A DNA stretch of 8,403 nt from Actinomycetota bacterium (GTDB taxonomy: Bacteria > Actinomycetota > Actinomycetes > Nanopelagicales > Nanopelagicaceae), in the NCBI GenBank assembly GCA_010032125.1, contig RHAU01000018.1, forward strand, positions 1-8,403, written 5' to 3'. Both the position numbers and the translations under genes were made by a program. The notes beneath the pieces were generated by a model. That model was not told the origin of the DNA and ran no database searches. It worked only from the letters and a program-made list of their open reading frames with translations. Shown piece by piece: positions 6,953 through 8,403 of the stretch (positions are counted from its first letter, which is position 1; each line of letters opens with the position of its first letter).

Positions 6953-8046
6953 CACGCTGTCTCAGCAATCGTTGCTGACCCGACGACGCGCTCGCCGTCA
7001 TACACGACTGCGCCTTGACCGGTTGCTAACCCAAAAATCGGTTGGTCAGTTGTAATGATTAAACGCTCGTTTTCGCCGTCAACATCACGGTAGTAGCTAC
7101 ATGGATGCGCTTGTCCATGGGCACGAACTTGAACGAGCCCGCGAGCCGGTGATTGGGCATATGCCTCACTCACGGGACCGCACCAAATTGGCTTTTCGCC
7201 GACAATGCGAGAGATTGCAAGTGAATCTTTTGTACCCACAACCACAGTGTTGGTGACCGGCTCGATCTTGAGGACATATCGCGGTTCGCCGGTGGGATCT
7301 GGGACTGTTAGACCGAGGCCGCGTCGCTGACCTACCGTGTATGTATATGCGCCTTTATGTTCACCTATCTTGTTTCCGCTTTCATCAACAATAGAACCAA
7401 CATCACTTCCTAAGCGCTCTCGAAGCCATCCAGCGTTATCTCCCGATGGAACAAAGCAGATGTCGTGACTATCAGGTTTTTTTGCTACCGAGAGTCCACG
7501 AGATTCTGCTTCACGTCGGACATCTTCTTTTTTTGTATCTCCCAATGGAAAGAAAGCTCCACGGAGTTGTTCGCGATTGAGAACGGCAAGTACATACGAT
7601 TGATCCTTGCCGGGATCTTTCGCTCGGTACATCAATCTCTCGCCATCGGATTCGCGCATTTGGGCGTAATGACCCGTGACAACTCCATCAAATCCCATCG
7701 CCCTCGCGCGATCGAGAACCGCGGCGAATTTGATTTTCTCGTTGCAACGAAGACATGGATTTGGTGTTCGACCCGCTGCATATTCGGAAAGAAAATTCTC
7801 AACAACGCCTTCGTGAAACTCATCGGACATATCCCAGATGTAGAACGGAATTCCAATCAGATCCGCGGCGCGACGAGCATCATGGGCATCTTCAATTGTG
7901 CAGCAACCTCGAGCACCAGATCTATATTTCTTTGGGTTTTTCGAAAGTGCCAGATGAACACCTATAACGTCATGACCAGCTTCTTTTGCCCGAGCAGCAG
8001 CGACTGCTGAATCAACGCCGCCACTCATCGCGGCAATAAGTTTCAT
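6952..8046 (-). CDS. mnmA: tRNA-specific 2-thiouridylase MnmA
   Basis: 364 residues, the usual family size. It installs the 2-thio group on U34 of tRNAs for Lys, Glu and Gln, using ATP and sulfur relayed from a cysteine desulfurase. Seen: the PP-loop SGGVDS (8-13); GRTPNPCLRCNEKIKF (92-107), in which Cys101 aligns with the E. coli nucleophile Cys102; the GHYA segment (125-128); SHDICFVP (193-200), in which Cys197 aligns with the persulfide Cys199; and the C-terminal barrel with VGQRRGLGL. Start ATG 8046 has AAGG 7 nt upstream and places SGGVDS at the usual distance; the longer reading from 8097 lies within the desulfurase gene. It overlaps the desulfurase stop by 4 nt (ATGA), so sulfur donor and user are probably translated together. 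Confidence 0.98.
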   Translation of the reverse strand: MKLIAAMSGGVDSAVAAARAKEAGHDVIGVHLALSKNPKKYRSGARGCCTIEDAHDARRAADLIGIPFYIWDMSDEFHEGVVENFLSEYAAGRTPNPCLRCNEKIKFAAVLDRARAMGFDGVVTGHYAQMRESDGERLMYRAKDPGKDQSYVLAVLNREQLRGAFFPLGDTKKEDVRREAESRGLSVAKKPDSHDICFVPSGDNAGWLRERLGSDVGSIVDESGNKIGEHKGAYTYTVGQRRGLGLTVPDPTGEPRYVLKIEPVTNTVVVGTKDSLAISRIVGEKPIWCGPVSEAYAQSPARGLVQVRAHGQAHPCSYYRDVDGENERLIITTDQPIFGLATGQGAVVYDGERVVGSATIAETA

Positions 8047-8403
8047 GCGCTTGCCTTGTATGCCGCTCGCGCTCTTTCGATAACTCGAGGAATGCACGTT
8101 GCGAAATATTCAATATCGCTCATGGAATTTTGGGGGCCAAAAGAGAAACGAAGCGAAGAACGCGCCTCTTTTTCGCTCAATCCCAATGCAAGAAGTACAT
8201 GGCTCGGCTGTTGTACTCCGGCGCTACATGCTGAACCGGTTGAGCAGGCAATCCCTTCAGAATCAAAGAGCAGAAGAAGCGAATCACTCTCGGTTCCCGG
8301 AAAACCAATATTTGTGATCGCGGGAATGTGCGAATCGTTTTCGCCATTGATCCAAAAATCGGGAACGCTCTCTCGTAGAGATTGTAAAAAAGCATCGCGA
8401 AGT
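8043..8403 (-). CDS. Cysteine desulfurase (IscS/NifS family), C-terminal part only
   Basis: About 119 codons of the 3' end are visible; the start and the PLP-binding lysine lie beyond the right edge. The clear signature is GIACSTGSACSAG, with the active-site cysteine (GSAC) encoded at 8226-8228, followed by the family pattern QPSHVLLALGL and then SSLRFSFGP. These enzymes take sulfur from L-cysteine as an enzyme-bound persulfide and release alanine. In Actinobacteria the gene directly before mnmA is usually annotated iscS (as Rv3025c/Rv3024c), and the 4-nt ATGA overlap here fits a dedicated role as sulfur donor for tRNA thiolation, with possible Fe-S cluster work too. It has no start codon in the window, so a start-to-stop scan misses it. 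Confidence 0.93.
   Translation of the reverse strand, partial: LRDAFLQSLRESVPDFWINGENDSHIPAITNIGFPGTESDSLLLLFDSEGIACSTGSACSAGVQQPSHVLLALGLSEKEARSSLRFSFGPQNSMSDIEYFATCIPRVIERARAAYKASA

Noticed and set aside
7465..8010. Plus-strand open frame of about 181 codons antisense to mnmA
   Set aside because: It covers the catalytic part of mnmA on the other strand, has no recognisable motif, and is better explained as a shadow frame.
8047..8097. 17-residue N-terminal extension of MnmA
   Set aside because: It overlaps the end of the desulfurase gene; the ATG at 8046 has AAGG at 7 nt and gives the normal family start.

Overview
All recognisable genes in this window lie on the minus strand and are packed almost without gaps. 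The content points to a low-GC, streamlined actinobacterium; freshwater acI/Nanopelagicales (Planktophila/Nanopelagicus-like) is my best guess. This rests on the order nadD–rsfS–histidine phosphatase, which matches the mycobacterial Rv2421c–Rv2419c order as I recall it. It also rests on the actinobacterial style of LeuRS, MnmA and RsfS, and on a GC content that looks mid-40s percent by eye. The taxonomic call is inference.

In transcription order (right to left): the 3' end of a cysteine desulfurase gene (8043-8403); mnmA, tRNA 2-thiouridylase (6952-8046); ligA, NAD+-dependent DNA ligase (4919-6952); an easily missed 44-residue single-pass membrane protein (4768-4902); nadD (4194-4781, TTG start); rsfS (3824-4207); a GpgP-like histidine phosphatase (3183-3824); tRNA-Ala(GGC) (3083-3155); a short-chain dehydrogenase (SDR) gene that has lost its catalytic centre (2365-3078); and leuS, running off the left edge (1-2355).

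The genes form four functional groups. Cysteine desulfurase and MnmA pass sulfur to tRNA wobble uridines. NadD makes the NAD+ precursor and LigA consumes NAD+. RsfS silences ribosomes. tRNA-Ala and LeuRS serve translation. Several junctions overlap by 1, 4 or 14 nt, which suggests translational coupling. No intergenic gap exceeds about 30 nt, so there is no room for a mobile element, CRISPR array or separate regulatory region.

I found no convincing new multi-gene system; this is mostly core housekeeping DNA. The items most worth a second look are the SDR with an in-frame deletion of its whole catalytic tetrad, the placement of that gene 4 nt after a tRNA 3' end with no ribosome-binding site, and the small membrane protein between ligA and nadD.
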